Below, piece by piece: positions 1 to 10,004 of a stretch of 64,000 bases of DNA. The number at the start of each line of letters is the position of its first letter. Position 1 is the stretch's first letter. The DNA is from Aradus depressus (taxonomy: Eukaryota; Arthropoda; Insecta; Hemiptera; Aradidae). A program made the translations under genes and the position numbers. The DNA lies in NCBI GenBank assembly GCA_963662175.1, contig OY759223.1, positions 12,626,249 to 12,690,248 of the forward strand. The letters run 5' to 3'. The notes under the pieces are model-generated. The model did not search any database and was not told where the DNA came from. It worked only from the letters and a program-made list of their open reading frames with translations.

Positions 1-624
1 AGCCTTATATTAATTTTCATCATTCTAGTCATCCAGTCTTATACAATAAGTAGTAGTAAGTATCCTCAATTAAATAAGCCTTATATTAATTTTCATCAGT
101 CTAGTCATCCAGTCTTATACAATAAGTAGTAGTAAGTATCCTCAATTAAATAAGCCTTATATTAATTTTCATCATTCTATTCATCCAGTCTTATACAATA
201 AGTAGTAGTAAGTATCCTCAATTAAATAAGCCTTATATTAATTTTCATCAGTCTAGTCATCCAGTCTTATACAATAAGTAGTAGTAAGTATCCTCAATTA
301 AATAAGCCTTATATTAATTTTCATCATTCTATTCATCCAGTCTTATACAATAAGTAGTAGTAAGTATCCTCAATTAAATAAGCCTTATATTAATTTTCAT
401 CATTCTAGTCATCCAGTCTTATACAATAAGTAGTAGTAAGTATCCTCAATTAAATAAGCCTTATATTAATTTTCATCAGTCTAGTCATCCAGTCTTATAC
501 AATAAGTAGTAGTAAGTATCCTCAATTAAATAAGCCTTATATTAATTTTCATCAGTCTAGTCATCCAGTCTTATACAATAAGTAGTAGTAAGTATCCTCA
601 ATTAAATAAGCCTTATATTAATTT
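1..624. repeat. 76-bp tandem satellite array
   Basis: The unit beginning AGCCTTATATTAATTTTCAT recurs at 1, 77, 153 and every 76 bases up to 609, giving eight full units and a partial ninth. Units differ at only a few positions (CATTCTAG, CAGTCTAG and CATTCTAT variants alternate), so the array is recent or homogenised. It runs off the left edge of the window, so its total length is unknown. No reading frame or known family is recognised. Confidence 0.95.
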
Positions 625-1092
625 TTTTCGGCAAATCGGTCCAAATACTTTTTCAGCTGAAATTTTAATTTTTACTATTTCATTCTCGTTCAGCGGATAG
701 CACTAAATATACCTTAAAAACAATTATTTTCCCTTTTTACGGCTTTCATTGAATACATTCTAAAATATGCAGTTAGTCTTAATAGTATTTTTATTTTAGA
801 TAAACATTGCACCGCCGTGCGTTGTTTTTGGGAGAGATTTTAAAATTTACGCTCATTTTGTTGTGACACCCATGACGATGCGTTCGCTAAACTCTCATAC
901 TTGGCCGATTGGCAGCATTCGTTGGAGTCCAAACTTTAAGAAAGAGTAATTTGAATCCGAATAACGTTTGACTGGGAACTAAGCTCTCTATATCCTTGTT
1001 TTGACAGTAATGTTTGACGGTAGTGGAGTTGTATATAATAATATTTTTTAGGTATATTATATTATACATTTTTTTAAATTTAACAAATACTG
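625..1092. other. No gene seen
   Basis: AT-rich single-copy-looking sequence between the satellite and the first transposon remnants. Only short chance reading frames are present, with no motif I recognise. Confidence 0.5.
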
Positions 1093-1123
1093 AGTATGGC
1101 TGAAGATGGTAGCAATATTTTAT
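1093..1123 (+). repeat. Penelope-like end fragment split by a SINE
   Basis: Contains CTGAAGA (1100-1106), one T, then GGTA-GCAA-TATT, matching the motif at 24590-24604 on the minus strand (CTGAAGA, T, GGTA-GCAA-TACC). The SINE-A copy at 1124-1470 is inserted directly after it, and GCAATATTTT is duplicated on both sides (about 1112-1121 and 1471-1480). This is a decayed hammerhead-like terminal fragment used as a SINE target. Confidence 0.45.
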
Positions 1124-1470
1124 AGGTTAGGTTAGGTTTTATGACTCATGCCCGGGCTTTAACTACGAGGTCATATCGCCTACTACCAGAGCGCTCTTTC
1201 GTCACTCTGGTAAACATGAGCCCGACTCTACTGTGGGAGTCGTAAATTTTGCCTACCCTAAATTTCTATTCATCTAGGGTAGGGGTCTTTAACGAGTACC
1301 TGACATCGTACAGGCTCGGGACCATCGCTTAACGTCCCATCCGAAGGACGGCGTGCTTAAGTTTATTTTACCTCCCCGATAAAGTGAACTAAGGGCCTCG
1401 GTCGGGCTACGAACCCACGACCTTGAGCTCAGAAGTCAAGCACGCATACCACTGAGCTACCGGCGCCCTC
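1124..1470 (-). repeat. SINE-A, tRNA-derived, full length, young
   Basis: Read on the minus strand, it has a tRNA-like head with A box (TAGCTCAGTGGT) and B box (GGTTCGTAGCC), a central conserved segment (CCGTCCTTCGGATGGGACGT) and a 3' part ending in CATAAAACCTAACCTAACC. The flanking duplication GCAATATTTT supports retroposition. It is nearly identical to the copies at 34933, 37406, 38955, 43408 and 45027, so insertion was recent. The internal pol III promoter is the only regulatory signal visible. A LINE partner cannot be named from the tail alone. Confidence 0.9.
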
Positions 1471-1576
1471 GCAATATTTTTTTTTTTTTTTTTTATATAT
1501 AATTTGTGAAAAAGACAATATTTTAAAAAACATAAGTTTTTCATAATTTTTTTATACTATTATTTATTTTATTATT

Positions 1577-1830
1577 ATTTATTTTTTTACATTATTTTCC
1601 TTTACTTTTATCATCTCTCTTACCCATCCATCAAAATTATCTTTCAATTCCTTTATATTTATTTTATATATATTTTTTTTTCACTTATTTATTTTATTTA
1701 CTTATTTATTTATTTTTTTCTGTTCTTGTCCTAATAATTAAGATAAATTTTCGTGCCGAGGACCTACCACTGGGTGGCCTTCCTCTCACATGCCCTTTAC
1801 GCCAACATATTGATATTGATGCTTTAAGCT
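1577..1830 (+). repeat. Jockey-like LINE, 3' UTR fragment
   Basis: Matches the 3' UTR of the jockey-like copy at 15857-16916: the TTATCATCTCTCTTACCCAT block, the CTAATAATTAAGATA block and the conserved GAGGACCTACCACTGGGTGG segment occur in the same order. No coding part remains, so this is a severe 5' truncation, typical of LINE insertion. Confidence 0.8.
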
Positions 1831-2014
1831 TTTTGTTATTTTTTCATATTTTTATTTTATATGTATACGATGAAGACATAGTTGCATTGAAAGGCGGTTG
1901 TGGTTGGAAATGAAACAGTGAAAAGAGGACGTCTCTATTTCTATGAGAAATGCTTGGTCACACAACAGCTTACTATTTCATTTCATTTTATAAGTAAATT
2001 CAAAACAACAACAG
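1831..2014. other. No gene seen
   Basis: Short AT-rich stretch between a LINE tail and an old dispersed repeat; nothing recognisable. Confidence 0.4.
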
Positions 2015-2155
2015 ACCTAATGATTGTCAACTAAATGGATAAAATGGTTTTAGAGGAAGGGAGGTAACTTAGTTAATTAATTCGCGCTGGGGAAGTACAT
2101 CGCTGGTAATTCACCGACTTTCTTTGTACTTATTTTCTCTCTTTTATTTCTACCA
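2015..2155 (+). repeat. Dispersed repeat family GA, right-end fragment
   Basis: Carries the block common to over twenty places here: TGGTTTTAGAGGAAGGGAGG, TTAATTAATTCGCGCTGG, GGAAGTACATCGCTGG and TAATTCACCGAC. I call this family GA after GGGGAAGTA. It is AT-rich, non-coding and diverged between copies. Its class is unknown. Confidence 0.65.
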
Positions 2156-3120
2156 CGTACTTTCATGCTACTTCGACAGCACTCATTAATATTTGACAGG
2201 TCGAATTCGAGACCACAAGTTGCCAAGTTAGATAGTACACAGAAACTAGTCTTGAAACTTGTGATGTTATTAATTTAAACTTTTGCAGTACTCCACATAT
2301 GTCGGAAGCCGAGTACAATACATTGCCGTGGTATTCGTGATTAGATACGCTGCTGACGGTTGGTACCATCGCTTTACGAAGGGGCAGTATATAATTCTGT
2401 TGTAAGCCCAGAAAACCCGAATGTCTGATTTACGACCTCAACTCTAGTCTAAACCTGAGTTCTCCCGAAAGAACGGAAGTTTAATGATGCACAAGTGCAA
2501 AGTGCACTCAAGAATAATGCCTTTAGAAATTCTGAAATTATTATATTGATTTCGCAAAACAACTTGGAATAATCAATTTCTAAGAAATACAGTTTATCCA
2601 ATCCAAGAGATATTCCTGCTTCAATGACTGTATGAGTAGAAAAGAAGAGAGATTTTTTGCCCAATTTATGAGTTCTGATGTTTGCCGTATAGAAAAGAAC
2701 ACAATTCCTATATGGGCAGATAAGTGAACTCGTCTGAAAGCGTTTACCATGAACTCTTCCACTTATGGTATTCCTTATCAAATTTTTTCTTCTCTCTTTT
2801 TCTGCAAACTTCCCGTCTGATAAACAAAATCTAAGGAACTTTTTCAGATTCCTTCCCTAGAAAAAAAAAGTATATATATGGGACAATCCATGTCAACAAA
2901 AACACTCTTGCACTCAAAAAAAGAGATGTCGGAAAAAACTCTTCTATGACTAAAACGTTTCGAAAGCAATATGGCGATTTGAGCATTATTGTTGCTATGA
3001 ACTTAAAATTTGAAATTAAATAGTCACATGTGCTAACTTGAATCAGGGTTAAAACGTTTCGGAAGCAATATGGCGATTTCAAGAAATTATGATGACGGCG
3101 TCAATATGGCGGATAGAATC
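2156..3120. other. Unassigned sequence with weak reading frames
   Basis: Minus-strand frames at 2449-2781 and 2163-2369 are open for about 110 and 68 codons but match nothing I recognise and start with non-ATG codons. A 100-bp-spaced direct repeat (AACGTTTCGAAAGCAATATG near 2953; the second copy near 3053 has GG for GA) makes a local duplication. No gene is supported. Confidence 0.4.
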
Positions 3121-3356
3121 AGCACGCCGTCCTTCGGATGGGACGTTAAGCGATGGTCCCGAGCCTGTACGATGTCAGGTACTCGTTAAAGACTCCTACC
3201 CTAGATGAAAAAAAATTTAGGGTAGGCAAAATTTAGGACTCCCACAGTAGAGTCGGGCTCATGTCCACCAGAGTGACGAAACAGCTCTCTGGTAGTAGGC
3301 GATATGACCTCGTAGTTAAAGCCCGGGCATGACTTATAAAACCTAACCTAACCTAT
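3121..3356 (+). repeat. SINE-A, 5'-truncated
   Basis: Begins at the central segment (CACGCCGTCCTTCGGATGGG) and runs to CATGACTTATAAAACCTAACCTAACC. The tRNA-like head is missing, so it would lack the internal promoter. The CCTAA tail places it in the young subfamily. Confidence 0.85.
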
Positions 3357-3369
3357 AATAAAAAATTAT

Positions 3370-3670
3370 TAATTAAAGTAAAATGTTTATGATTGAAACT
3401 TTATGAGGGTTGTAACGCAGAAACGATTGTAGTTATGAACTTGAAATTTCGAATGAAGTAGTTACATGTAATAACTTTAATCAGGTAAGATTTTTGCTGA
3501 AATCAGACGAAAATTGGGACCAAATAACTTCGGGTTCTAAGTAGATTTTTCAAAACACTGCTCATATTTATGATCTAATCAAAAATCTCTTCAAGTAAAA
3601 ATTACAGACAAAATTAAAGCACACATTTCATCTACAATATGATTTTTCACAGGTTTTCCAGGATACATAA
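3370..3670 (+). repeat. Old dispersed repeat, family R2
   Basis: Contains TATGAACTTGAAATTTC and nearby blocks that recur at about 29880, 44980 and 62450-62900 in either orientation. Strongly diverged, non-coding. The LINE C-terminal remnant follows directly and may belong to the same insertion. Confidence 0.45.
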
Positions 3671-3970
3671 GAAACCATCCTGAAATGTCGTTTTGAAACA
3701 CATATTTCCAATCATGGATTGTGTGGTTTGTATAAGCACAGGATAGGTTTGGCTGAATCGGCTTTATGCCCCCATTGTGGGTAAGTCGAGTCTTTTGAAC
3801 ATATTTTCATGTTGTGTCCGAAATTTGCTGACGAAAGGCTCTCTTTGTTTATGGCGATAGATCCCAAATTGTGTCAGCCATTCAACTACGCCTGTCTTCT
3901 AGGCTCTGGTAAGGTGGACATTTACAGGAGTATCTTAAGTTTCATTAAGGCATGTGGAATCTCGGTGTAA
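3671..3970 (+). pseudogene. LINE ORF2 C-terminus with CCHC-type finger
   Basis: Reading from 3671 the frame gives a C-terminal LINE domain: CPHCG, one in-frame TAA, then VESFEHIFMLCPKFADERL, ending at TAA 3968-3970. The C-x2-C...H...C arrangement downstream of RT is usual in R1-, Nimb- and similar insect non-LTR elements. Only the last ~90 residues remain, with no RT. The polypeptide differs clearly from LINE X and LINE Y at 30-33 kb, so it is a separate family. Confidence 0.7.
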
Positions 3971-4039
3971 ATAATAAAGAAATCTAATATATTCATATGA
4001 ATTTGTCTGTTTGGCTATGGCTTATTGCTGAGGCCAAAA

Positions 4040-4300
4040 AAATACAAAAAAAAAAATATATTTTTAGGAAGTACAGTAACTATATTTTTAGGAAGTACAG
4101 ATGAGGCTTGTGGTCGATAAAAAAAAAAAAAAATTGTTTTCTGCCAAGATTTCGGCACTGAGTGTGCCTTCTTCAGGACCTGTATTAACATATATACATT
4201 ATTAATGATATATGTGTCACGTATAATGTCAATGACACATCTATGAAATATAAATATGGAAAATAACAAAAACCTTAAAGTAACAGGGTACAGAGCAGCA
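4040..4300 (-). repeat. Penelope-like terminal fragment
   Basis: Holds a hammerhead-like motif on the minus strand (4143-4179) followed by an A-rich tract, the layout of the better preserved Penelope-like ends in this window. No endonuclease coding sequence is attached. Assignment rests on the motif and on similarity of layout only. Confidence 0.45.
4143..4179 (-). ncRNA. Hammerhead-like motif, type A
   Basis: Minus-strand order: GUC, CUGAAGA, one A, helix II GGCAC/GUGCC with loop ACUCA, GAA, AUCU, U, then GGC, which can pair with the first GUC through a wobble. Helix III is degraded. The single A between CUGAAGA and helix II departs from the canonical hammerhead, so cleavage activity is doubtful. 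Confidence 0.4.
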
Positions 4301-4499
4301 TAATAAAATACGACAAAATGAAACTAGCTTACAACTGGTATCCTACCCACATTTATATTTTATATTGTATTCACAGATATGCCACGGATGATGACACAGT
4401 TGTGTTGATAGCCGGTTCTGATTAAAATAGTGAGAAGACAGCGTCTTTTATTTTTATAATACTTACATTATTTCGGCAACTATTGTAAATTTTCTGAGT

Positions 4500-4620
4500 A
4501 AATCCCTCTTCGTAGTAATTTGACTCATGTCCACATTTAAAGTTTTCAACGCAACTGCATCATCATCAGTGGTACATCCCTCATAACATTGTTGAGTCAG
4601 CCAACACAATATGTCTTTTA
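4500..4620 (-). repeat. Penelope-like terminal fragment, 57-kb type
   Basis: The minus strand reads ACCA-CUGAUGA-U-GAUGC-AGUU-GCGUU-GAA-AACU (4538-4573), a diverged copy of the motif at 57384-57425. A nearby GACGCTGTCTTC also resembles the GACGTTGTCTTCCC next to the 57-kb copy. Helix II keeps pairing through G-U pairs, while helix III has lost its palindrome. Confidence 0.5.
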
Positions 4621-5224
4621 TTTTTACGGAAAAAAAAATTGATACTGGGGAAGTATCGTATATTTCTTCTTATTCAGTGACGATTTTTAGACATTTTCTT
4701 TATATATCTGAACGTGTAATATATTCACAGGAAAGGATTGCCTCAAACGTCACTGTCAATCGTCGTATCTACAGTTCCAACATGAAAATTGACACTTCCA
4801 AATATCTTTAGAACATCTCCACCTCCTCAGGGCACTTTGCCATCGTCATTTGCCTTATTGAATCAGATCTTGTCTTCCAAGGCGTCAGTTCTTACAGAAA
4901 TACTTCAGAGGTCGACAACCTTCTCTAGTATGCTAAAGTGTAACATAATTTTGAAAATAGCTCGCTAGTACTGACATCTGTATTAAGTAAAAGTAATAAA
5001 GTAAAGTAATAGTAAAATGGTTATTCTTCCCCCTCCCATTTCCACCCCTCCAACCCCCACCACCTCACTCTTCCTCCCCTCCGTGCCTCTTTCTCTATTT
5101 GAAACCTCTCAATTCATTTCATGCTGGTATTACTGAATATATGAAAGTAATTTCTTGGCGTCAGCGGTTTTCTTAGTTTCATTGTACTCTAAGAGTTTCT
5201 TACAACCAGTAACGCCAATATGAT
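4621..5224. other. No gene seen
   Basis: Unremarkable sequence with a C-rich stretch near 5025-5095. No motif, TIR or coding match recognised. Confidence 0.4.
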
Positions 5225-5345
5225 AATAATGTATGTATAATAATAATAATATTTATTTCTGTTAAACCATAATATGGTAATTGGATACGTCATAAGGATA
5301 TATACATTAAGATAGATTATAACATGCACAGATATTGTGGATTAG
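5225..5345 (-). repeat. LINE 3' tail with (TTA)n end
   Basis: Minus strand: a block with TATGACGTATCCAATTACCA and TATGGTTTAACAGAAATAAA, closing in a TTA/ATT simple repeat. The same block occurs at 8008-8071 (-), 23040-23178 (+) and 36595-36665 (-), each beside a short simple repeat. This suits a LINE 3' terminus, but no coding region is attached, so the clade is unknown. Confidence 0.55.
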
Positions 5346-5401
5346 AATTAACAATACTAGGCACTAAAAAAAATCGATCAAGTGCAATGTATTCTTGCAC
5401 A

Positions 5402-5931
5402 ATTAGTGTTCCGTGCCATCAGCCCCCCAGTTACAAGAAAATAAACAATTAAATTGTTTATAACAATTGATCGGGCTAGAATTTTTCAATCCTGATAATT
5501 TCGGCTCAATCTACTCTAATTTTCAATGTTCATGATTTTTTTCAGATTTTTATGAACAATTCTTTTGGTGATAAGGGTGGAAAAGAGCACTTTTTAAGCG
5601 TTTTTTCCCGAAAAATGTTTAAAAAAATGCAGAAAAAAAATAATTCATATATATTGCTGAATTCGTGATTCAAAAAAGCTTTCATGTGATAACCTACATG
5701 ATGCCCTTGAAATTTTTGTTTTTCCATTTCCCAATTTACCCCATGAAATTAACCCCCAGAATCAAAATACAACTTTTTTTTATATTTCACGTCTATAATT
5801 GGGCCACCACACTCTCTATGCTAAATTTCGAATTTTTACTTCGAATAGTTTCAGAGAAAATCGCCTGTGAGAGACGGATGAACGGACACCGAAGTGATTC
5901 CGTTTTGCTAATTTGGGCACGGAACACTAAT
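5402..5931. mobile_element. Non-autonomous DNA element, 16-bp TIRs
   Basis: ATTAGTGTTCCGTGCC (5402-5417) is repeated exactly as its reverse complement at 5916-5931, bounding 530 bp of AT-rich non-coding sequence. No clear target duplication is visible, so the superfamily is open. The interior near the right end contains a run commonly seen in invertebrate repeats (GATTCCGTTTTGCTAATTTG). Confidence 0.7.
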
Positions 5932-6048
5932 AAAATGAAATAAATAAATAAATACTTGAAATATAAGTAAAAAAGTAATATTATTATACAGTAGATAAAG
6001 TAGATAATAAATACAGTAGATACCATTTTAATTTAATTAAAATTACTA

Positions 6049-6722
6049 CAGTAGAGTCCTGCTAATCCGGACTAGATGGGACCGGGCCCCGTCCGGATCA
6101 CTGAAAGTCCGGATTAAACGGACTTTGCAGTAAAATGCACATGATAAATATTTTAGCGACTTTTTATTTCTCATAAATACACATTTTCCTTCATCTTAAT
6201 TTTATTTTCAATCTTACTACGTAATGTATATGTATGTAGATCTAAGTTTTCGACATACGAACTGAGATAGGGTTAACAAACCAAAACATCTTTGTGATTA
6301 AAACTCAAAGTTTATTTATTGTACACTACGGTACTACTGTACAAAACAAACCACGGTACATTATTGTTATAATGTAAAAATTAAGAATTTAAAAAACGAA
6401 ATATGTAAACGATAAATTCTGAACAGTACTATAAAATAAAACAATGTACAGTACGTAATGAAAACAAGAATAATATTTTTAGACTCACGGAAAAAAGTCC
6501 GTAATGTTTTTTTTGCTGCAAAGAAGACCGACGTTGTTTTGCCGTACGATATTGTAGGCGCCTCAAGGTCTGTAGTCAAACCCTCTCTTTGAATTATTTT
6601 CGTACTTACCGCTCGCTGAATTAAATTTTTAGTTTACTAAATAGTAATTAGTTTTTTTAAAATCTCGTCCGGATTAACCGGATGTCCGGATAATCGTTGT
6701 CCGGATTAGCGGGACTCTGCTG
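6049..6722. mobile_element. pogo/Tigger element, non-autonomous
   Basis: TIRs CAGTAGAGTCCTGCTAATCC and its inverse ending GCGGGACTCTGCTG are flanked by TA on each side (6047-6048, 6723-6724). A CAG start, TA target and an AATCCGG-type TIR are hallmarks of pogo/Tigger elements. The paralogous empty site at 9451-9461 (AAATTACTAC) shows that exactly the element plus one TA was added. It is 674 bp long and keeps at most a transposase tail. Confidence 0.9.
6367..6579 (-). pseudogene. Possible Tigger transposase C-terminal remnant
   Basis: A minus-strand frame inside the Tigger contains KKTLRTFFRESK, similar in style to the C-terminal tails in the other Tiggers here (KQKEMSNFF, RQSKIDKYFSKP, RRTSYFKPL). 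The expected stop soon after the tail is missing and the frame continues into hydrophobic AT-rich sequence. The DDE catalytic domain is absent. Confidence 0.35.
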
Positions 6723-7215
6723 TACTTGAAAGTCAGAAGTGGACAGGAGAATGATCGGTAAAAACGGAGTTGGTATATAGAGTCCTGCTATGACCACAAT
6801 ATAACTATATTACTTTATTAAAAATAATAAAATAAATTTAGAGAAAAATAAATTATGTGAATAAAAAAATTACTTATAATAAATTCGTTCCAACTTAAAC
6901 ATTACTTTGAAATATTTCTTATAAATATTAGTCGTATTTCTACGACTTGTACTTTGGTCGTATTTGTCATATCTCAAGTCCAACAAACTTATACGATTCA
7001 AAATTTTATAAGGAACATTTGTGGTAAGAAGCCATTTTTCGATAGGACTAACCGTTTTCGTATAAATCAAGCAAACGCATGAGAAAATAGGTTTCAAAAC
7101 TACTTTAGGACGGTTTTAAGCTTGTATCAGCAAATCAGGTTGTCTGCAAAAAATGGGAATGCGTATAAAATGTGCTACTTATTATTCTCTACGACTTTTA
7201 TATGAAGATAGTTTT

Positions 7216-7635
7216 GATTTAGTCTTAAACTTAAGCAATATTTTGAAAAATGTACATAGGCTCATAGTAGTCTCAATTTTCGTCTAATTTTGAATTTCCG
7301 GTGAAATTTTAAAATCAAACATTTCTGTCTGATTAAATAACTTCCCCTATACTTCGTTTAGCTTGGGAAGTATCAACAGCTTCATCGGTAAACTCAACGA
7401 GAATTAAATCTTTATTCTTACACAAGGTTCTGTTTCATTTTATTCTTGGGACAATACAACACAGTTTGTAAACTAATTTTTTTTTTTTATTGTATTATAC
7501 GAAGCTTCGATACATATATATATATGCAAATACAGATTTAATAAAACGTATATTTACTATGTAAATGAACAAGGGCAGATCCTAAGCTTTCCCTAATAGG
7601 CTCAGAATGACCCAGTTTTCGATATAGGTCGCTTC
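7216..7635. other. No gene; GA-family trace
   Basis: A short match to the GA repeat (AACTTCCCCTATACTTCG near 7341) and a poly-T run near 7480. Nothing else recognised. Confidence 0.4.
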
Positions 7636-7914
7636 CTATTTAAATAGCTCAAAGAGATTCCATACTAGGCAAGCATCGTTGGGCGAGATCGTAAATTGCT
7701 CCGGATTGGTAATCAACATAAACTGATCCATGATGGTGGTAGTTTCTGTCTTTATTTTGATCGTTGATGGTTTAACAAGAGCTTTGTCAGCAGTAAAATG
7801 AACTTGTACGACAAATCGACATCCAGATGACCCTATTTTATGTTGTCACAACCTTACAGGCTCATAACCTAAAAGTATATCTTCATTCGGTGGTTGAGTT
7901 GATCCTACCGCCAT
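7636..7914 (-). pseudogene. Unidentified degraded coding fragment
   Basis: On the minus strand an ATG (7912-7914) opens a frame of 92 codons broken once, by TGA at 7846-7848, and closed by TAG at 7636-7638. The translation is compositionally protein-like: MAVGSTQPPNEDILLGYEP, the break, then GSSGCRFVVQVHFTADKAL and a tail rich in I, T and F. Neighbouring sequence is far more AT-skewed. I do not recognise a family; an old host exon, a transposon ORF or an integrated viral fragment are all possible. Confidence 0.35.
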
Positions 7915-8007
7915 ATTGGATCAACAATTCAGAACAAGAATCCGTAAATCCTCTTTATGATGTTACACCCTAGATATCATCATTTAACTTTATGGACAAT
8001 CTGGGTT

Positions 8008-8071
8008 ATTAATAATAATAATTATTATTATTTCCGTTAAACCATAACATGGTAATGATATGTCATAAAAA
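8008..8071 (-). repeat. LINE 3' tail fragment, (TTA)n type
   Basis: Same block as at 5225-5345: TTTCCGTTAAACCATAACAT followed by GGTAATGATATGTCATAA, next to a TAA/ATT run at 8010-8030. The small-ORF element starts immediately after it. Confidence 0.55.
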
Positions 8072-8815
8072 ACATTAAGGCGTAGTCAAGGTCCACGCCG
8101 TAGATTTTCCGTGAAAACGTCGGGATAAAATCATAACAAGTGTTTCGTATTAATATGTAATTTAATTATCAATCTCTTTAATACAATGGTTGTACAGAGT
8201 AGTATGGTTACAGAATAGATAAATCACAAGTTTATTGCATGTAGCAAGGGTCTGTGGTAGCTAAAGTAACACACGTACACCTCACACTGTATTGACTACG
8301 CCTTAATGTTTTTCATTTTCTTTTCGATGCTGCCGTAACTCTTGCATTTGCTCGGCACTAGACTTTTTAGGTTTTTAAAATTCCTTTTGATGCGAGCTTT
8401 CCTCTGATTTGCGTTTTCTATAATTCCGCACATATTTACGATTCATATGAGACGACATCTTTAATTTTTTTGCAATTTTCAATTTATTATATATTTTTAC
8501 ATATATTTCGGCGAATATTTTTATTGTTTCACATTGAGTCCTAGTGGTACTCCTCAAGCTCTTTACAATGACAACCGAATCAACGTCCTATCTAAACGCG
8601 TCATCACGCTAAACTAATTTCCAATTTTACACAACGCTAATTCGCAACAATCATCCGCCGGCCCCCACACTAACCCGATCACGTCACAGGCAAAGCAAAC
8701 ACTGCACAACAAACACATACAGACATGCTCTATCCATTGTGACCTCAACCGTTGTTATCGCATTATTAGTCTCGTAGTTATTATCGATTGAAATCTGACG
8801 GTATTTTGTAACACA
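8072..8815 (-). mobile_element. Small-ORF transposon, copy 1
   Basis: Reverse-oriented relative of 21240-21806. It shares the terminal block (ATTAAGGCGTAGTCAAGGTC), the short basic ORF, and the upstream block with CGGATGATTGTTGCGAATTA. Relative to copy 2 it has an extra ~230-bp part (8072-8308) bounded by ATTAAGGCGTAGTCAA and its inverse TTGACTACGCCTTAAT, as if a short TIR-ended element lay inside or a terminal duplication had formed. The class is uncertain. Confidence 0.6.
8310..8458 (-). pseudogene. Basic 50-aa ORF with premature stop
   Basis: Counterpart of the intact ORF at 21593-21745. It starts MSSHMNRKYVRNYRKRKSEE and stops after KEF (TAA, 8375-8377) because of a substitution or slip in an A-run. 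Past the stop the same KPKKSSAEQMQELRQHRKEN reading continues. The RKYxRNYRKRK pattern resembles the basic leader found at the start of some arthropod transposon proteins. Confidence 0.55.
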
Positions 8816-8880
8816 AGAAAGTTTGACCGGCTATCACTGTGCTTAACGAGCCAATAGACGTTTTCACGTCAATATGTTGC

Positions 8881-9000
8881 TAGCCTACTGAGCTCAAGAT
8901 CGCGGGTTCGAAACCCGTTAATACCCTATCTGGGAAACAAAAACAACTTGAGCTCATTCTTCTGATGGGATGTTCTCCCTGTACGATGTCAACCTGGTAA
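8881..9000 (+). repeat. SINE-A, degenerate head fragment
   Basis: TACTGAGCTCAAGATCGCGG, the B box GGTTCGAAACC and a damaged central part (TCTGATGGGATGTT, CCTGTACGATGTC) are still recognisable. It is old: the A box half and the 3' part are missing. Confidence 0.55.
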
Positions 9001-9362
9001 GGCGCAAAATTAACATTAATAATAAAAAAATAAAATATATATATGATGTGGCCATAACAGGTTTTTTTTTATACCAACCCCTTTTGTACCAATCACTCTC
9101 CCTCCCTTCCGTCCTCTCAAATTCATTCAAAAAAATAAATTTTGAATTTCCTTACAATTTAAAAAAAGTCGCCAGTGACTCATCGGCAATTTACTTCTCC
9201 AGAATTAATCATTTAAGTTTTCGATCTCCCACCAAAACCAATCTAAGTTTATTTACAATCTGAATATTTATATTCAATTTGGGCTTGATATATCTCTGGT
9301 GTTTGGGCAAAAGGGCTTAAGTCAAAATAAGTCTTGTAATCCAAAGGACTTAGTGCGCTTAA
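9001..9362. other. Mostly unassigned, small GA-family trace
   Basis: Near 9170-9250 the blocks GCCAGTGACTCATCGGCAAT and GATCTCCCACCAAAACCAAT look like a reversed, worn GA-family right end. No gene is supported. Confidence 0.4.
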
Positions 9363-9835
9363 ATATTTTTACCATATATAATAATATTATGATACAGCAG
9401 ATAAATAAAGTATATAATAAGTACAATAGATACATTTTTTCATTTAATTAAAATTACTACTTAAGAGTGGGAAGTGGGTAGGAGAATAATCTGTAAAAAC
9501 GGAGTTGGTATATAAGAGTCCTGCTATGACCACATTATAACTATATTACTTTATTAAAAATAATAAATGTAGAGAAAAATACATTATGTGAATAATCGTC
9601 GTATTTGTCACATCTCAAGTCCAAGAAACTTACACGATTCAAAATTTAATAAAGAACATTTGTGGTAAGAATCCATTTTTCGATAGGACTAACCGTTTTC
9701 GTGTAAATCAAGCAAACGCATGAGAAAATAGGTTTCAAAACTACTTTAAGACGGTTTTCAACATGTATCACGCAAATCAGGTGACCTGCGAAAAATGGGA
9801 ATGCGTATAAAATGTGCTTCTTATTATTCTCCATT
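9363..9835 (+). repeat. Duplicated segment, copy 2 (empty site)
   Basis: Colinear with 5935-6046 plus 6725-7215 but without the 674-bp Tigger. At the matching point it reads AAATTACTACTTAAGAG, a single TA (9458-9459) where copy 1 has the element flanked by TA twice. It also lacks about 90 bases present in copy 1 near 6880-6950. Confidence 0.8.
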
Positions 9836-9907
9836 GGAATGTTTCACTTTGTTTATATTTGATAATTTATAGAAATAATATTTAAAGTAACTAACATAAA
9901 TATGTTT

Positions 9908-10004
9908 TATTTTTTGAAATATTGTCTATTCCACTAAAGTATATAATAAGTTCTTTATTATTCTTCTCTATTCTTTAGTGGAATAGACAATATTTCAAAA
10001 AATA
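9908..10004. repeat. Perfect 32-bp inverted repeat, PLE-tail type
   Basis: Arms 9908-9939 and 9973-10004 are exact reverse complements (TATTTTTTGAAATATTGTCT and so on), separated by 33 bases. The right arm, GTGGAATAGACAATATTTCA, matches the tail downstream of the Penelope-like fragment at 20880-20910. I take it as two terminal fragments joined head to head. Confidence 0.75.

Larger units (their letters stand above)
5935..7215 (+). repeat. Duplicated segment, copy 1, with a Tigger inside
   Basis: Sequence on both sides of the Tigger element (5935-6046 and 6725-7215) is closely similar to 9363-9835: AACGGAGTTGGTATAT, AGTCCTGCTATGACCACA and GATAGGACTAACCGTTTTCG occur in the same order. The segment is probably part of a longer old repeat, since a diverged copy appears reversed near 62700-62900. 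Confidence 0.8.

Noticed and set aside
1..624. CRISPR-like array
   Set aside because: The 76-bp units are continuous tandem copies without unique spacers, in a eukaryotic genome. This is a satellite.
1124..1140. Telomere or interstitial telomeric array (TTAGG)
   Set aside because: Only two to three units occur, always at the 3' end of SINE-A copies, so they are SINE tails and not telomeric arrays.
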